In this document: one piece after another, positions 22,601 to 33,067 of the stretch
Layout: each line of letters starts with the position of its first letter
How positions within the stretch are numbered: position 1 is the first letter of the stretch
Assembly (NCBI GenBank): GCA_022925895.1
Contig: JAKSYS010000203.1
Span: forward strand, 25,798-89,797
Origin: Fragilaria crotonensis
Lineage: Eukaryota; Bacillariophyta; Fragilariophyceae; Fragilariales; Fragilariaceae
Direction: 5' to 3'
DNA length: 64,000 nt
The notes under the pieces: generated by a model
Databases searched by the model: none
What the model saw: the letters and a program-made list of their open reading frames with translations, nothing else
Told to the model about the DNA's origin: nothing
Translations under genes and position numbers: made by a program

Positions 22601-22957
22601 CAACGAGAATTTTGTTTCTGGGATTGGCGAGCTCACTATTTCGTGCTTGACGAAGGTGAGCTCCAGTATTATCCGATATCCCTCACGCCACCACCGGATG
22701 CGATTCCAGAGGAAAGTGCCACGGAACATGAGGGAATATTATACATCGACACCAAAGAACCTCGGAAAGTGTTAAATGTCTCCGGACTTTCCGTCGAAGT
22801 TGACGACGGTCTGAGCAAACCAAACGAGCAATTGTTTGTGTTCACTGTTTCCTATACGGGAAGACGCGACGTACTGTGGGTTCTCGCAGCCGCTTCGCAG
22901 GAAACTAGAAATCGCTGGGTGACGCAGATCCAGCTGCATGTTGAAAACGAACTATAG
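19602..22957 (+). CDS. VPS13/bridge-like lipid transfer-type protein with C-terminal PH domain
   Basis: About 1,100 residues in two reading frames. Frame 1 (from 19602) starts with a chorein-like pattern: hydrophobic helix ILAEAIAVALADFFVID, then NAGIVLHNTKLKP and VKDVKLTIAGLNFTVEL, followed by repeated beta-strand segments, as in VPS13-like tubes that move lipids at membrane contacts. Frame 2 (to 22957) has a glycine-zipper segment (GTVGFMYGMMFGGPIGAVVG), a charged coil, and a PH domain from VRGVLLKQREFCFWDWRAHY to the C-terminus ending in a Trp-containing helix. The frames can be joined by a 50-bp GT-AG intron (21512-21561) or by assuming one base missing in the A5 run at 21556-21560. The family call rests on pattern rather than clear identity. 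Confidence 0.68.
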
Positions 22958-23003
22958 TTTTAAGTAGTAAAGAGATTTCTTGACTTCGGAATAGAGGCGG
23001 CAA

Positions 23004-23827
23004 CTATTTCTTCACGTCCTTTTCTACAAACTCCACGTCAATCACCTCATTCTTCTTGAAATGATTCTTTCCTAGTCCAGAGCTTTTTGATGAAGACGCA
23101 AAGACGTTGCTATTCCTGAGTCCGTCAGCTGACTTATACAAGGGAATGTCCAAAACGCGTCCACCAACGTTGAGGTAGAGGCTTTCAATGACATCATCTG
23201 AAGCCACCATTGTCGCAACGCCAAGCTGGCGCGTACCTTGAACATGAAACGAAGCCTGGACTTGCGATGAACTTTTCCCGTTGATGCTCACGCTGGAAGA
23301 CGATTGCGAAAACGGTGGTTGCATTACGAGCGGTTCTCCTAGAGCCGACGTGGCTTCAGGATCCGATAGAATGTAGTCATGCGCAGTCTCAAGCAGGTCC
23401 TGGGTCTGCTGCTGCTGCTCCTGTATGACTGACGCAAGACCTGAAAAATAGGAGCCACAAGAGAGCCAAGCATGCGAACTGCCAAGGGTGCATCCTTGAG
23501 CACGGCGGTGATGCTGCTCTCGACGTCTTTCTTCAGTTCCTTGCGGGTAATTTCAGCCTTTCGTTCTTCTTCTGTTTGTGTCCAGCTTTTCGGTAGAATT
23601 GATTTGACTACCTTCTTAAGACCACCGAAGAAGCCTTCGTCACCTCGAGTCGACGAAAAGAGACGAGTCTGGGGTTGGAATGAAACTGGTTTGGCTTGTA
23701 CCAGCGGTTGGAGGGGTGAAAACGCGTAACCATTTGGCAGAGTTGAGCCCAAGGCTGCTGCAGCAGTCAGGAGCATAAGTTTCTTTGGACGGTGAGATAT
23801 CATCGTCAATGATCGTGCTCTTATCAT
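23004..23827 (-). CDS. plastid-targeted protein of unknown function, frameshifted
   Basis: N-terminus is a bipartite plastid leader: signal peptide (KKLMLLTAAAALGSTLP) followed by GYAFSPLQ, with the AF cleavage motif at residues 35-36, then a Ser/Thr-rich transit-like region. The mature part has basic helices (GGLKKVVKSILPKSW, EERKAEITRKELKKDVESS), and a later half with LYLNVGGRVLDIPLY. The reading frame breaks near 23446. Adding one T to the T5 run (23444-23448, minus sense) makes LVAPIF continue directly into SGLASVIQEQQQQTQDLLE. A short intron ending at TTTTCAG would not restore the frame. Family unknown. Converges on the lipid-transfer gene with a 46-bp gap. Confidence 0.7.
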
Positions 23828-24352
23828 TTGTGTGGGTTCTCAACACTTTGTGTGCTCCACAACCTCTTCGTTCATATCACAGTGCAGAAATCTGGAGGGC
23901 TCCGGAGTTCGCATCTTCTCTTGTTGATGAATTGACACAACGAGACAACTGACGCCAACATCATGTGACTGCGACAATCCGAAGTACTGTACGGTAAGTA
24001 CGAGTACCTGGTTCGTGCGCACGGTAGACGGTACCAGTACTCCAGTACTGGGCAAAAAACAAAACCCTCCAGTGTCCAGTGTATATGTAGGACTTGACGT
24101 TTTTCTTACCCGTAGCGGTATGTTTGTATGCAGGTATTCTGCATATTCGGTTACTCCTTCTACTACGAGTACTAGACCTAGTAGCAAGTGGCAACGGTAG
24201 CCAAACGGCCGAACAAGCCACGCCTGAGCACGAGCAGTATATAATTGTGTGTAACAACTGATGCCAGTATCGGAGGTTGATCATTGTATGAAATCTTAAA
24301 AGTTATATTTATATATCAAACTTTCCGCCTGCCAAATAACAACCCATAATAT
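23828..24352. other. intergenic, GTAC-rich
   Basis: Promoter side of the plastid-protein gene; GTAC-rich 23985-24060. Towards 24330 it contains the leader segment AACAACC (24338-24344) that can pair with the trailer of the permuted tRNA. Confidence 0.5.
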
Positions 24353-24434
24353 TCGAATGGTCACGTGTTCGACTCACGTTTGGTGCTAAGATAGCTTGCA
24401 CTAATAGCTCAGTGGTAGAGCGTTCGATTGCAGA
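24353..24434 (+). tRNA. circularly permuted tRNA-Cys (GCA)
   Basis: The 3' half lies upstream of the 5' half. 3' half 24353-24387: anticodon-stem strand TCGAA, variable TGGTC, T arm ACGTG/TTCGACT/CACGT, acceptor TTGGTGC, discriminator T. A 10-nt linker (24388-24397) follows, then the 5' half 24398-24434: acceptor GCACTAA, TA, D arm GCTC/AGTGGTA/GAGC, G26, TTCGA and loop TTGCAGA with anticodon GCA. All four stems form; acceptor has one G-T pair. U73 is the tRNA-Cys discriminator. The promoter boxes are also permuted: B box GTTCGACTC (24367-24375) before A box TAGCTCAGTGG (24405-24415), with a Pol III T5 terminator at 24444-24448. Leader AACAACC (24338-24344) pairs 6 of 7 with trailer GGATGTT (24435-24441), as expected for the splicing helix. 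Confidence 0.8.
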
Positions 24435-25536
24435 GGATGTTTCTTTTTCGCTTTTGCAGTTTGCATGTGTGAAATTGGCCGTGAGATAGTTTGCACTAAT
24501 AGCTCAGTGGTAGAGCGTTCGATTCAAGACGGTGTCTCTTCTTCTCCACTTTCACAGGTGTGAAGTTGGTGGTATAGGGTTCGATTGTAGAGGATATTTC
24601 TTTTTCACTCTTAAGAGCATTCGAGTGCAGAGGATGTTTCTTTTTCACTTTTGCAGGTGTGAAGTTGGCGGTGAGGTAGCCTGCACTAAGAGCATGTCTT
24701 ATCATGGGGTACAAAAATTCCATGGATGTACCTGGGGGTAGATCGATGTACCCTTCCAAAAACTTCACAAAATATGCAATTCTTATCGTGTGGTCTTGTA
24801 CACGATTTATTTTCCATATCCATACATTAATATATCCTATGTCGCTATGTCTTGTCTTGCGTGTACATATTGTAATCTACATACTGAATATTTTATATGC
24901 GTGTAATGACAATTCGAGTGATCCTTGTTGTTGTTGACGAAAGCCACGAAGGCAATGACGTCTGGAATGACGACACGGACTCGATGGCTGAGTTCGTGGC
25001 GAGCGTAGAAATGCTGGGAAGGCCTCTTCCTTGTGCGGGAGTTCGGGGCAAGTGTCGAAACAATGCAATGGCAGCATCTTGGCAAGTTGTTGGTGGAGTT
25101 GTTGCTGTTGGAGGCGCTGCCATGAGCCATTGTTGAGCAATTCTCACATGTTTTATCGTGTATGACAACACAAGGAACAGGTACGGAAATGTGGTGAAAC
25201 GTGACAAAAGGTCACTGCACATCACCACTGGAGTCTTGCAACAGTAGTGTACCTAGGTAGATGAGGGGGGGTCAGATTTTCAAAATCTGACCCAGGTACG
25301 TCAGGGGGGTACATCATCTGACCCCCCCCAATTCGATGTACCCCCCTTCATAAGAATTGCTTTTTTCGACGAAAATCGAAAATTCGGCGGGATGTACCCG
25401 ATGATAAGACATGCTCTAATAGCTTAGTGGTAGAGCGTTCGATTGCAGAGGGTGCTTATTCTCCACTTTTACAGGTGTGAAGTTGGTGGTGAGTTAGCTT
25501 GCACTTAAAGCTCAGTGTAGAGCGTTCGATTGCAGT
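24435..25536 (+). repeat. degenerate tandem array of tRNA-Cys 5'-half units
   Basis: Downstream of the permuted tRNA the segment acceptor + D arm + anticodon strand (GCACTAATAGCTCAGTGGTA) is repeated in units of roughly 95 bp: 24493-24525 (loop changed to TTCAAGA), fragments around 24583 and 24625, one unit split by a MITE (24683-24689 plus 25420-25452), and 25501-25535. Between them are near-identical linkers with TTTCTTTTTC and GCAGGTGTGAAGTTGG. Later copies lack a complete T arm, so they do not form a tRNA alone. Confidence 0.75.
24690..25416. mobile_element. PIF/Harbinger-like MITE, 727 bp, TSD TAA, inserted in the tRNA-derived array
   Basis: Terminal inverted repeats: left GAGCATGTCTTATCATGGGG, right (minus) GAGCATGTCTTATCATCGGG. 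TAA at 24687-24689 and 25417-25419. Removing the element and one TAA restores GCAC-TAA-TAGCTTAGTGG, matching the uninterrupted array units GCAC-TAA-TAGCTCAGTGG. Inside are palindromic GTCAGATTTT/AAAATCTGAC blocks at 25270-25330. No transposase. Same family as the element at 30516-31188. Confidence 0.9.
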
Positions 25537-25956
25537 CAGTGTTGATTTTAGATTTTTGCAGGTGTGCAGTTTTCCAAAATGTAGCAATTCACAGCGAACA
25601 AGGGGCGATCATCGCGATGCTTATGAGCATAATTTTGGAGTTCTTTACCATGAGTTCGACGTTCTCTGAACATAATTGTATGCAAGGTGTTCAGGTGTCA
25701 GATCCTCCAAATGCGGACTCGAATACGTACAACACTATCAACTACCAAACCCCCAACACAAACTGATGTCAACACATTCACCTAGGGATTACAAAATACA
25801 AAACTTGCTTCGAATTCGTCCTTTTGGGGAGGTGTCAGACTAGCGCGGGCTAGCTTTACGTAAGCTGCATCCGTTGTCCTTATCCCTGTTTCCCTTCAGC
25901 TAGGTAAGGTTGTAGGAGCCTCCGCAGGCATAGATTCCAACGGCGCCGCCACGCCA
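25537..25956. other. intergenic, nothing recognised
   Basis: Spacer 3' of the histidine phosphatase-like gene. No gene, repeat or RNA seen. Confidence 0.4.
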
Positions 25957-26936
25957 CTATTTACCGAAAGAAAGAGGATTGAAGTTCTCAAACTCAACTA
26001 GTGCGGTCACTTTCCATACACCGCTTGGCTGCATACCACCATGTTTAGTCGCCAGAGAGGTCGACTTATGGTAGACGAACTGCAATAAGCGCATGCGCAT
26101 TAGGCACAGTGAAAGCAATCGGACGAGACAAGTGATGACGTACGTACATTCAGCTCCCAAACTTCGTCATACATATTCGATGGATAAGCTGTGGGGCAGC
26201 CATTCGCATTGGTGCAACCCATCACGTTGGCCAAGGTCGCGATATCAGAGTGTTTCCATGATGCCACCGCCATTTTCCCACACAGCTCGCCATTATCCAT
26301 GAGCTGGAACATTTTTGCAGCCAGGTCTGCAGTGTGATGAGTGTCATACGAAGCATCAATGTTGAGGTGAAACTCGGTTGCCATTGGCGTCAAGGTTTCA
26401 ATTTCTCGGAAGTTGTGTGTCGCGGGGTTGTTGCGTCCTGTTGGGTTTTCAGCAAAGAGAAACGACGGAACTGGCCATCTTGCTTTAGGACCGAAGAGAG
26501 ATACCAGGAAATCAGATCGCTCGAAGCCGACGGAGGAGCAATGTTCCCGAATGTTTTCTTTCTCGCAATGTCGCATCAGCAACACTGTTGCATTGCAGCC
26601 GTTGAGGACATTGCTCGATGTGTCGTGGAGAGCAGGTTGTATTACGACGGAGTTATTAGGTGCATGAGGTTCTTTCCCTTTTCGTGTCTTTATCCGTAAG
26701 GATCCAATTGAAAGTAGGGCGAAAATGCCGAGAAGGATGGCAGCGATGATAAGATACCATGGACGGCAACCAAGTCCGTTTGAACGACTAGGATTACCTT
26801 CGGCGATCGTTGATAGCAACAAGCGAGATTTTTCAGTAGAGCGTCGATCGCTCGACATCGCTTCGCCAGGCAGAACAGGACAGTTAATTGGGAAAGAAAT
26901 GCTTTGGCCAAAAGTTGCGGTTTGAGTGCGCTTCAC
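25957..26936 (-). CDS. membrane-anchored histidine phosphatase-like protein, two exons
   Basis: Exon 1 26148-26936, 68-bp intron (GTACGTACG...TTGCAG), exon 2 25957-26079, total 303 residues. A cytosolic N-terminus with many Ser is followed by one membrane helix (PWYLIIAAILLGIFALLSIG, about 59-78). The catalytic signature of the phosphoglycerate mutase/histidine phosphatase superfamily is RHCEKE in VLLMRHCEKEN, and the second catalytic His is likely in SWKHSDI. Also FERSDFLVSLFG and a Cys-containing GCTNANGCPTAY. Exon 2 (FVYHKSTSLATKHGG...) supplies the last beta-strand region VWKVTALVEFENF. Substrate unknown. A 28-bp element with a CRE lies about 60 bp upstream. Confidence 0.8.
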
Positions 26937-26994
26937 ATAAAACGAACTACAAGTACATGTACAAGTCTACCGGTAGTTTGGGTTGACAGGTTTC

Positions 26995-27022
26995 CGATTA
27001 GAATGCAAGGAAATGACGTCAA
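26995..27022 (+). promoter_or_regulatory. 28-bp promoter element with CRE core TGACGTCA
   Basis: The identical 28-bp sequence, starting CGATTAGAATGCAAGG and ending in ATGACGTCAA, occurs here, at 48573-48600 and inverted at 48699-48726. TGACGTCA (27014-27021) is the classical bZIP/CREB palindrome. It lies about 60-85 bp upstream of the histidine phosphatase-like start, so a cis-regulatory role is plausible. Confidence 0.5.
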
Positions 27023-27693
27023 GCCGTATGTCGTATGTACTATGTACCAATCAGCATCCGAATCGGATCCGTATGCATGTGTATTGTGTCTTGAGTATTG
27101 CGTATGCAGAATGCAGAATGCACTGGATGCATTCGTTTCGACTTCATCCATGGCTGGTAATCGAGTACTCCAGTATTCTGTAATACGAAGTACTCCAGTA
27201 CGAAGTAGTAGCAGTACTGTATGCATCGACCCTGACAGACAAATATGTATTGCGCATTACGTATTATTTTAGACTACAACACCAGTTCCAGTGTATGCGT
27301 CACACCCAGTTCCCAGTGTCCAGTACTTGGTACCTGGGGTATCGAGGAGTATTACAACAATGCGGACTCGGAATACGATGCGTCTCATAAACAAACCGTG
27401 AGGCCGTGAGAGACATAACGTTTGTTCCTACGGTAGTGACCATTAACTTCCACCTATGACAGGGTGGCAGTCACAAAACTGGTGATAATCTATCGGTAGA
27501 GTCAATCAACTTCTCAAATGTTGTGAATGAAACCACCATTACAATGACTTGGGGATAATAACAGTCTGTCCTAATCTAGCTAGATAGTTCCTTTGTACTG
27601 AAGTGCGACGAGTTGTTCTATACGTTCTCTCAAATTTACACCGACAGACTCGATTCGCCTTTCGCATCTCCATGAAATCTGAGTCTTCCCGTC
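27023..27693. other. intergenic, GTAC-rich then plain
   Basis: 27150-27330 GTAC-rich; 27400-27690 without recognisable features. No gene supported. Confidence 0.4.
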
Positions 27694-29599
27694 TTAGTGC
27701 GCTTTGAATTGAGCTTCTGTTACCCCAGCGCCCATGGCAGCTGTAGAGGAGACGCCACCGCTAGCTACATTGACCATGTTGTCAACAAGTTCAGCGCCTG
27801 ACCACCTCTGATGCGTCAAAAGCTCAACTTGCTGATCGCGTTCTCGACGCTGGATCGATTGGACATAGGCCAACATGCCTCGATCTCCGAAAGATCTTGC
27901 GAGTTCAGTTACGATAAGACCATTTGAATGAAATCCGGCAAGTGTGATAAACTGCCATGTATAGCCAAGACGACCTAGGTCGTCGTTAAAGGACGCCAAC
28001 TCATTGTCCGACATACCTGACGCATCCCAATTGAAGCTTGGGCTGAGATTGTAGGCCAGCATCTGATGGGGGAACATAGCCTATAATTGACAGAAGGTTA
28101 GAAGCTGCACGAAAAAAACAGACAACGATTGACAGAGACGTAGCACCTACCATAACACCTTCAGAGAACTTTCTGGCATCCGGAATGCCTGGAACGGCGG
28201 TCTCCATCCAAATGAGATCGGAGTATGGCGCATAGGCTCTGGCTCTTTGGATGCAGTATTCAATACCAGGCTTGATTTGGTAGTATCCCTCACGTACACG
28301 GCAAAGTTCCCAATCAAAGTAAACGGAATTTCTCTCACCAAAGATGGAATCGGCGACACGTCGGGCTTTGGCATTGCTGAGAGTATCGGGGTCAGTAGCC
28401 ATCCACTGATTGATCATGCGACGCTTGTCGTAGCTGCTGACACTTAGACTTTCGATCTTGGCAATAACTGCCTCGCCAAAGGTCATGAGCTTGGCTCTGA
28501 TTGCCCAGTTCTGTGTCACGCTATCAACATTACGCCCACCGGCACTGTCAGTGGCATCTTGGAGGGCTTCAACTCCTGGAACCGTGACTCCCAAGATGAA
28601 TGGATGATCCCGTCCGTCGATGTTGGAATCCAACAGTGTAGCAGCCTCTGCATCAGTTCGAGCTACAATTATTGTTCCAGTACCAAGAATATCACAGGCA
28701 AGGCGAGCAGCGACCAACCTATCAACATGTTCCTGCGTCGACACTAATACCTTGCCTGATGACTTGTTTGAGAAAATGAAGACTCCGAGATGCGGCAGGC
28801 GAGTGAGCACACGTACGTACCTCCCATATGCCCGCACTTCTTAGTTCCTGGCTTCTGATCTTCAAAGTGGATTCCAGCAGCGCCTGCCTCAACAAAGAGC
28901 TTCACAAGCTTCATGACAGCGCTCAATCCACCGTGCCCGGTGTCGCCATCTGCCACCACTGGAGTCAAATAGTCCACTTTGGGACCAGGATCAACACCAG
29001 CCAACAAAGCCTTGGTGCGCTCGTTGTGTTGACGACGATCGTGGTGCAGCTGAGCCCGCACCAACTGGTCAACCTTGTTTGGTACAGTGTTCATTGGATA
29101 GTCCGCAAAATCTGGCCCAGGTTCATTCGTGGTGGAGGCGGTCGATGAGCATTGCCAACCAGATACATAGATCGACGACAAATGAGGAGCCATCTGTACA
29201 ACCTGAACAGTGTCGAGCGCACCGAAGGTATGGCTGTAGCCCCCGACTCTCTGCAAGTTTCGAAGGAGGTTGTACAACTTATCGGCGGCCTGGGAGGCGT
29301 ACAAGGTCTTGGGAGAACGGAACAGCCCCCCACGCGCTTCTGGGGAAGGACGAAGGCAGGCGACATCCTTGGCTGGAAGAGAGAGAACGAGTTAGCGCAA
29401 ACCGGGAACAGACGAGAACTGTTCGCGTTTTATGCAACGCACCTGTAAATGGGCGTTTGGTGTGTCCCCATCGATGGGTGTTTGACCACCACTGTTCAAT
29501 ATCAGCGGTCTCCTGAATCATACGATCGTACTCCTCTTGGGTAGAGATGTCAGTCTTTGGAGGAAGACTGCGGAGGCCACGACTGATCTTGGCTCTCAT
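27694..29599 (-). CDS. ICL: isocitrate lyase, four exons
   Basis: Cleaves isocitrate to glyoxylate and succinate in the glyoxylate shunt. Exons 29443-29599, 28821-29372, 28151-28755 and 27694-28080; introns of 70, 65 and 70 bp, all GT-AG and all restoring the frame, total 566 residues. Diagnostic are [39 protein letters not shown], the active-site [17 protein letters not shown] with catalytic Cys (spliced across intron 2), and the C-terminal [16 protein letters not shown] and [11 protein letters not shown]. The N-terminus ([14 protein letters not shown]) is basic; it may be a mitochondrial presequence. The C-terminus FKAH is not a PTS1 signal. Localisation is inference. Confidence 0.96.
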
Positions 29600-31661
29600 G
29601 TTGATTTCTTTGGTGGTGACCCTGTGAGAATCACAGATCGCAGACGAGTGAAATTGTGGAGGTGGGGCGAAAAAGACATTTTTCCGTGAGTGTCAGTGAC
29701 GCTGCGCAAATACGACCAGGCGTCAAGATATTTGTCATCGACGCTGCGCGGGATTGGGAACACCGGATCCGATGCCCACTGTCGAAATTTGTGACTGTAC
29801 GACAACCAAAACAGTAATCTGAGAATCTGAGTATCAGCCTGTCGTATGATAAGTCGAAACCAACCGTCCTCAACGAGAGGGCTTACTTTGGGCATCTATT
29901 CAATGTAGACATGGTTGGCTTGGAAAAAGAGATAGCTTGGCTTATTGTCAATATTGACGTCGCTCTGGATCAACATCATGGTCCGAAGTCAAAATGTGAA
30001 CCTGTGTAGGTCGTGCCCAATACCTGCGATCGGACAGACAAGAGGTCGATTTTTGGGACACCTGGTGGGGTGCCAAGGGTTGACACTCTCTGACTTGAAA
30101 GATACCTTTTGAGAAGGAAATAGCTATGATTTCATAGGAGCACCTGCAATACATACGTACTGGTGTACAACGCTATTAGTATACTACTGCATGCGTTTTT
30201 CACATTATAGATAGGGGTATGCAGTATGCATGTCATAGAGTAGTACAATTGTACTTGTACTTTACACAATACTCAATACTTGCACCTGGTACTGTAGTAC
30301 CTGGTACAGTACACTCCGATACGCTGGATGAAAAGAAGGGACAAGGGACTGATAAAGTACTCACTGCTCACTACTACTACTACTAGAGTAGAGAGTAGTG
30401 AGGAGTAAAATGGACTCACATCTCGGATAACACATCATCAGCATCACGAGATTTCGGCTTTGTGTTGCACGTCCAGGACGGTATTGGTACGAGTACTCGT
30501 ATTGTAGTCCTATTAGAGCATCTCTTATGGAGGGGATAACTCAATCGTGTTTCACATAAAATTAAAAGCAATTCTTATGGGGGTACAAGAGTTTTGGGGT
30601 CAAATAATAGACTTTTTTATACCCAGGGTCAAATCTCCGAGATTTGACCCTGGGTATAAATATTTGACCCTGGGGTCAGTACTGTATCATTTACTTGATG
30701 GTAAAAATCAGTTTCTACGTGAATTTTAACACCATTGTTATACTAGATTGCTTGTCATCACCATTTCATTCCGTGTGAAACCAGTGACCAGGGTTCATGA
30801 CACCAAGAAGAGACCAGCACCGTCGACAGTTGTCGTAAAACGAGCTCTCCACGAGGGCAACACGACGAAGGCAACGACGATCTCGAATCCGTGCTGCTGG
30901 CAGTGTTGTTGGAGCAACAACGAGGCAAGCAAACATGCATGTGAGAACATCAATGTGTCGGTCAATCCACTTCAAGTAGATGCTGTGTAAAACTTGAAGG
31001 AAGTATTCTACCGTTAGAGTAGATGGTAGTACAGTATATGCTTAAAAGCGACAGTACCATACCCCAACGGTACCCGTACCACGGCTTTAACCATAAGAAT
31101 TGCGTTTTTTTACTTTTCGACAAAGGTCTAAATTTTACACCCGGGGTACATAATTTTGCTTTTACACCCCCCACCATAAGAGATGCTCTTATAGGAGCTC
31201 GAAAAATCGGAGTACGAGGTTGCCACGATGTGCAAGGGTGGTGGCAGTCAGCCCACCGTGCGCAGGACGAGTACCACGAGATGCTTGTTCGCTTGATGGA
31301 AGAACGCTGACATGCAAACATCTGAAATGAGATCACACCTGCCAGACAGAGTCATGGGGATAAACTCTCTTGCTTGCAACTCGCAACCGCTACCGTGCCT
31401 CTACTCCAGTAGCAGATTTCCCCCCCAAGTGCGTTGTCGCCTCAGGATGAAATCGAGACCATGTGAAAGGCAGGGCTTGCAGGAAAGAGAGAAATCGATC
31501 TCGATAGCAGCATCGTGTGCATCGCATCGATAGCTGTACTGTGGTCAACGATCTTGTTCCTAGTCCTACCTACTGCTGCGTCGTCGCTGCTGATCGGAGC
31601 CCAATACTACTAGGAATTAAAGTCGCCTGCTGACGGTGGCTGCCAGCTGTGGATCCGACGT
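29600..31661. other. intergenic with one MITE
   Basis: Promoter region of isocitrate lyase, GTAC-rich 30150-30500, the MITE at 30516-31188, then unremarkable DNA to 31661. No supported gene; the 99-codon minus ORF at 29596-29895 has no conserved features. Confidence 0.4.
30516..31188. mobile_element. PIF/Harbinger-like MITE, 673 bp, TSD TTA
   Basis: Ends: left GAGCATCTCTTATGGAGGGG, right (minus) GAGCATCTCTTATGGTGGGG. TTA at 30513-30515 and 31189-31191. Interior palindromes include GGGTCAAATCTCCGAGATTTGACCC around 30633-30657. Related in its ends and GTAC/GGGG composition to the element at 24690-25416. No coding capacity. Confidence 0.88.
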
Positions 31662-32282
31662 TTATTCGGTCTTTTCCTTGTTGGTAGCTCTGATTCCTCC
31701 GAGAATGGCTTTCAGCGCAACGATTGCGACAAGTAGGACAGTCAATGCCCTTCGGAGGGTTGTAACAGATTTTCGTTCCGTGAAAACGACATCGGGTTCA
31801 CCGAACACGTCATCCACAACTTTGGTGAACCACCGAGGTAAAACAAAGCCTTTGGTTTCGCGTGGGATTACAGGAGCGGGAGGAATGTCGTATGCAACGT
31901 CGCTCAGAAACCCACTACGGAGATACTCCACAATGTCCTCAGTCACAAAGCTCCTATTCGGGTCGACCTTGTAATACTTGTCTCCAACGATGTACACAAA
32001 CATGGGAGTGGTCGTAATTCCAAAGCGCTGCACCAGCCCCTTATTTGGATAATAGTCGATTCGTCCAATCCAGATATCTTCCTCACCATTACCCAACGCA
32101 GTGTCAATGGCTAGCAACGTATCAATCATACCGATGGAATCATGACAGCCAATACGCCAGAACTGAATGAAATGCTTGCCCGTCACGGTCATCTTCTCAA
32201 AGGTTCTATCATTGTATGCTTCAATGTCTGCAAGAGCCCCGATGAGACAAGAAAGAAGTGCTACAAGTCGCAAGGTCCACAT
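31662..32282 (-). CDS. ER thioredoxin-fold membrane protein without CxxC
   Basis: 206 residues from the Met at 32282, chosen because it starts a clear signal peptide (MWTLRLVALLSCLIGALA); the frame is open further upstream but without protein character. A thioredoxin-like fold is suggested by FIQFWRIGCHDSIGMID, IWIGRIDYYPNKGLVQRFGI and the cis-Pro-like TTTPMFVYIVGDKYY. Only one Cys is present at the usual active-site position, so a thiol oxidoreductase function is doubtful. A C-terminal membrane helix (ALTVLLVAIVALKAILGG) makes it TMX-like, type I. A similar gene lies at 36892-37548 on the same strand. Confidence 0.75.
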   Translation of the reverse strand: MWTLRLVALLSCLIGALADIEAYNDRTFEKMTVTGKHFIQFWRIGCHDSIGMIDTLLAIDTALGNGEEDIWIGRIDYYPNKGLVQRFGITTTPMFVYIVGDKYYKVDPNRSFVTEDIVEYLRSGFLSDVAYDIPPAPVIPRETKGFVLPRWFTKVVDDVFGEPDVVFTERKSVTTLRRALTVLLVAIVALKAILGGIRATNKEKTE

Positions 32283-33067
32283 GTTGTGATTGGATCGATT
32301 GAGAATTCCACGAAGTAGACTCAAAATTGTGCTCAAAAGCACGGCTGAGATTCTCGAGGTTCGTTTCTGGCCGTGTGCGCCACACGAATAGAAATACCAG
32401 CATGTACTCGGAGTGCTGGCATGATACACATGATACTCCATCTATCATACAGACTCGAGTATCATACATGAATGTGCAGTGCGCGTACTTAGAAATACGA
32501 ACGGCCGGCGTACTACCGGTAGCTATCATAGTACGTGAACCAGGTAGTACTTGTACCATGTACAAGTAAAGCATACTTGGTACCAATACTACGATGAACG
32601 TACGATACGAGATACGGAATACTCAGTGTACTAGGTACCGAGTACTACTACAGTTTACAAGTACTTGTACTTCACCATTGTATTAATAGATACTGGAGTA
32701 TGAGTATGTCATAGCAAGAGTGAGAGGGAGTGGCAATCGTTTGATATGTACCAGATATCATACCAGTATTACCGGTAGTATGGTACTACCGTATTACCTC
32801 GGAAATGCGACCGAGGTAGTACTTCTCTTATAGGATTCCACGAAATTCCGGATCTTGCACTACTGGTACTATGCACCATAGTTGGGGTACTTGAAGACGT
32901 TTTCGGTAGATTTATGTGGACCATACTCAGTCCAAACAATAGTACCAGCAGTTTGGGAACTGCGACTTTCGTTGCACTTGCAGTAAATTTACATGTGGTA
33001 CATATGGAACGAATGCGACAAGTTTCGTAAGGTACCCTTTGGCTCATTTGTAATACTTGTCGATAGA
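32283..33067. other. GTAC-rich intergenic
   Basis: Dense GTAC and TACTTGTAC words from 32390 to 32800; no gene recognised before the Crypton remnant. Confidence 0.5.

Noticed and set aside
24400-24690. Ordinary tRNA gene with an intron in the usual order
   Set aside because: No T arm complementary to the 5' half exists downstream of it; the only matching T arm and acceptor strand lie upstream at 24353-24387.
24353-25536. CRISPR array (repeated units with spacers)
   Set aside because: Units are imperfect, contain tRNA boxes and Pol III terminators, spacers are alike, and the context is eukaryotic.
29596-29895. Extra upstream exon of isocitrate lyase
   Set aside because: The frame has no similarity to ICL N-termini, and the Met at 29599 gives a complete protein.
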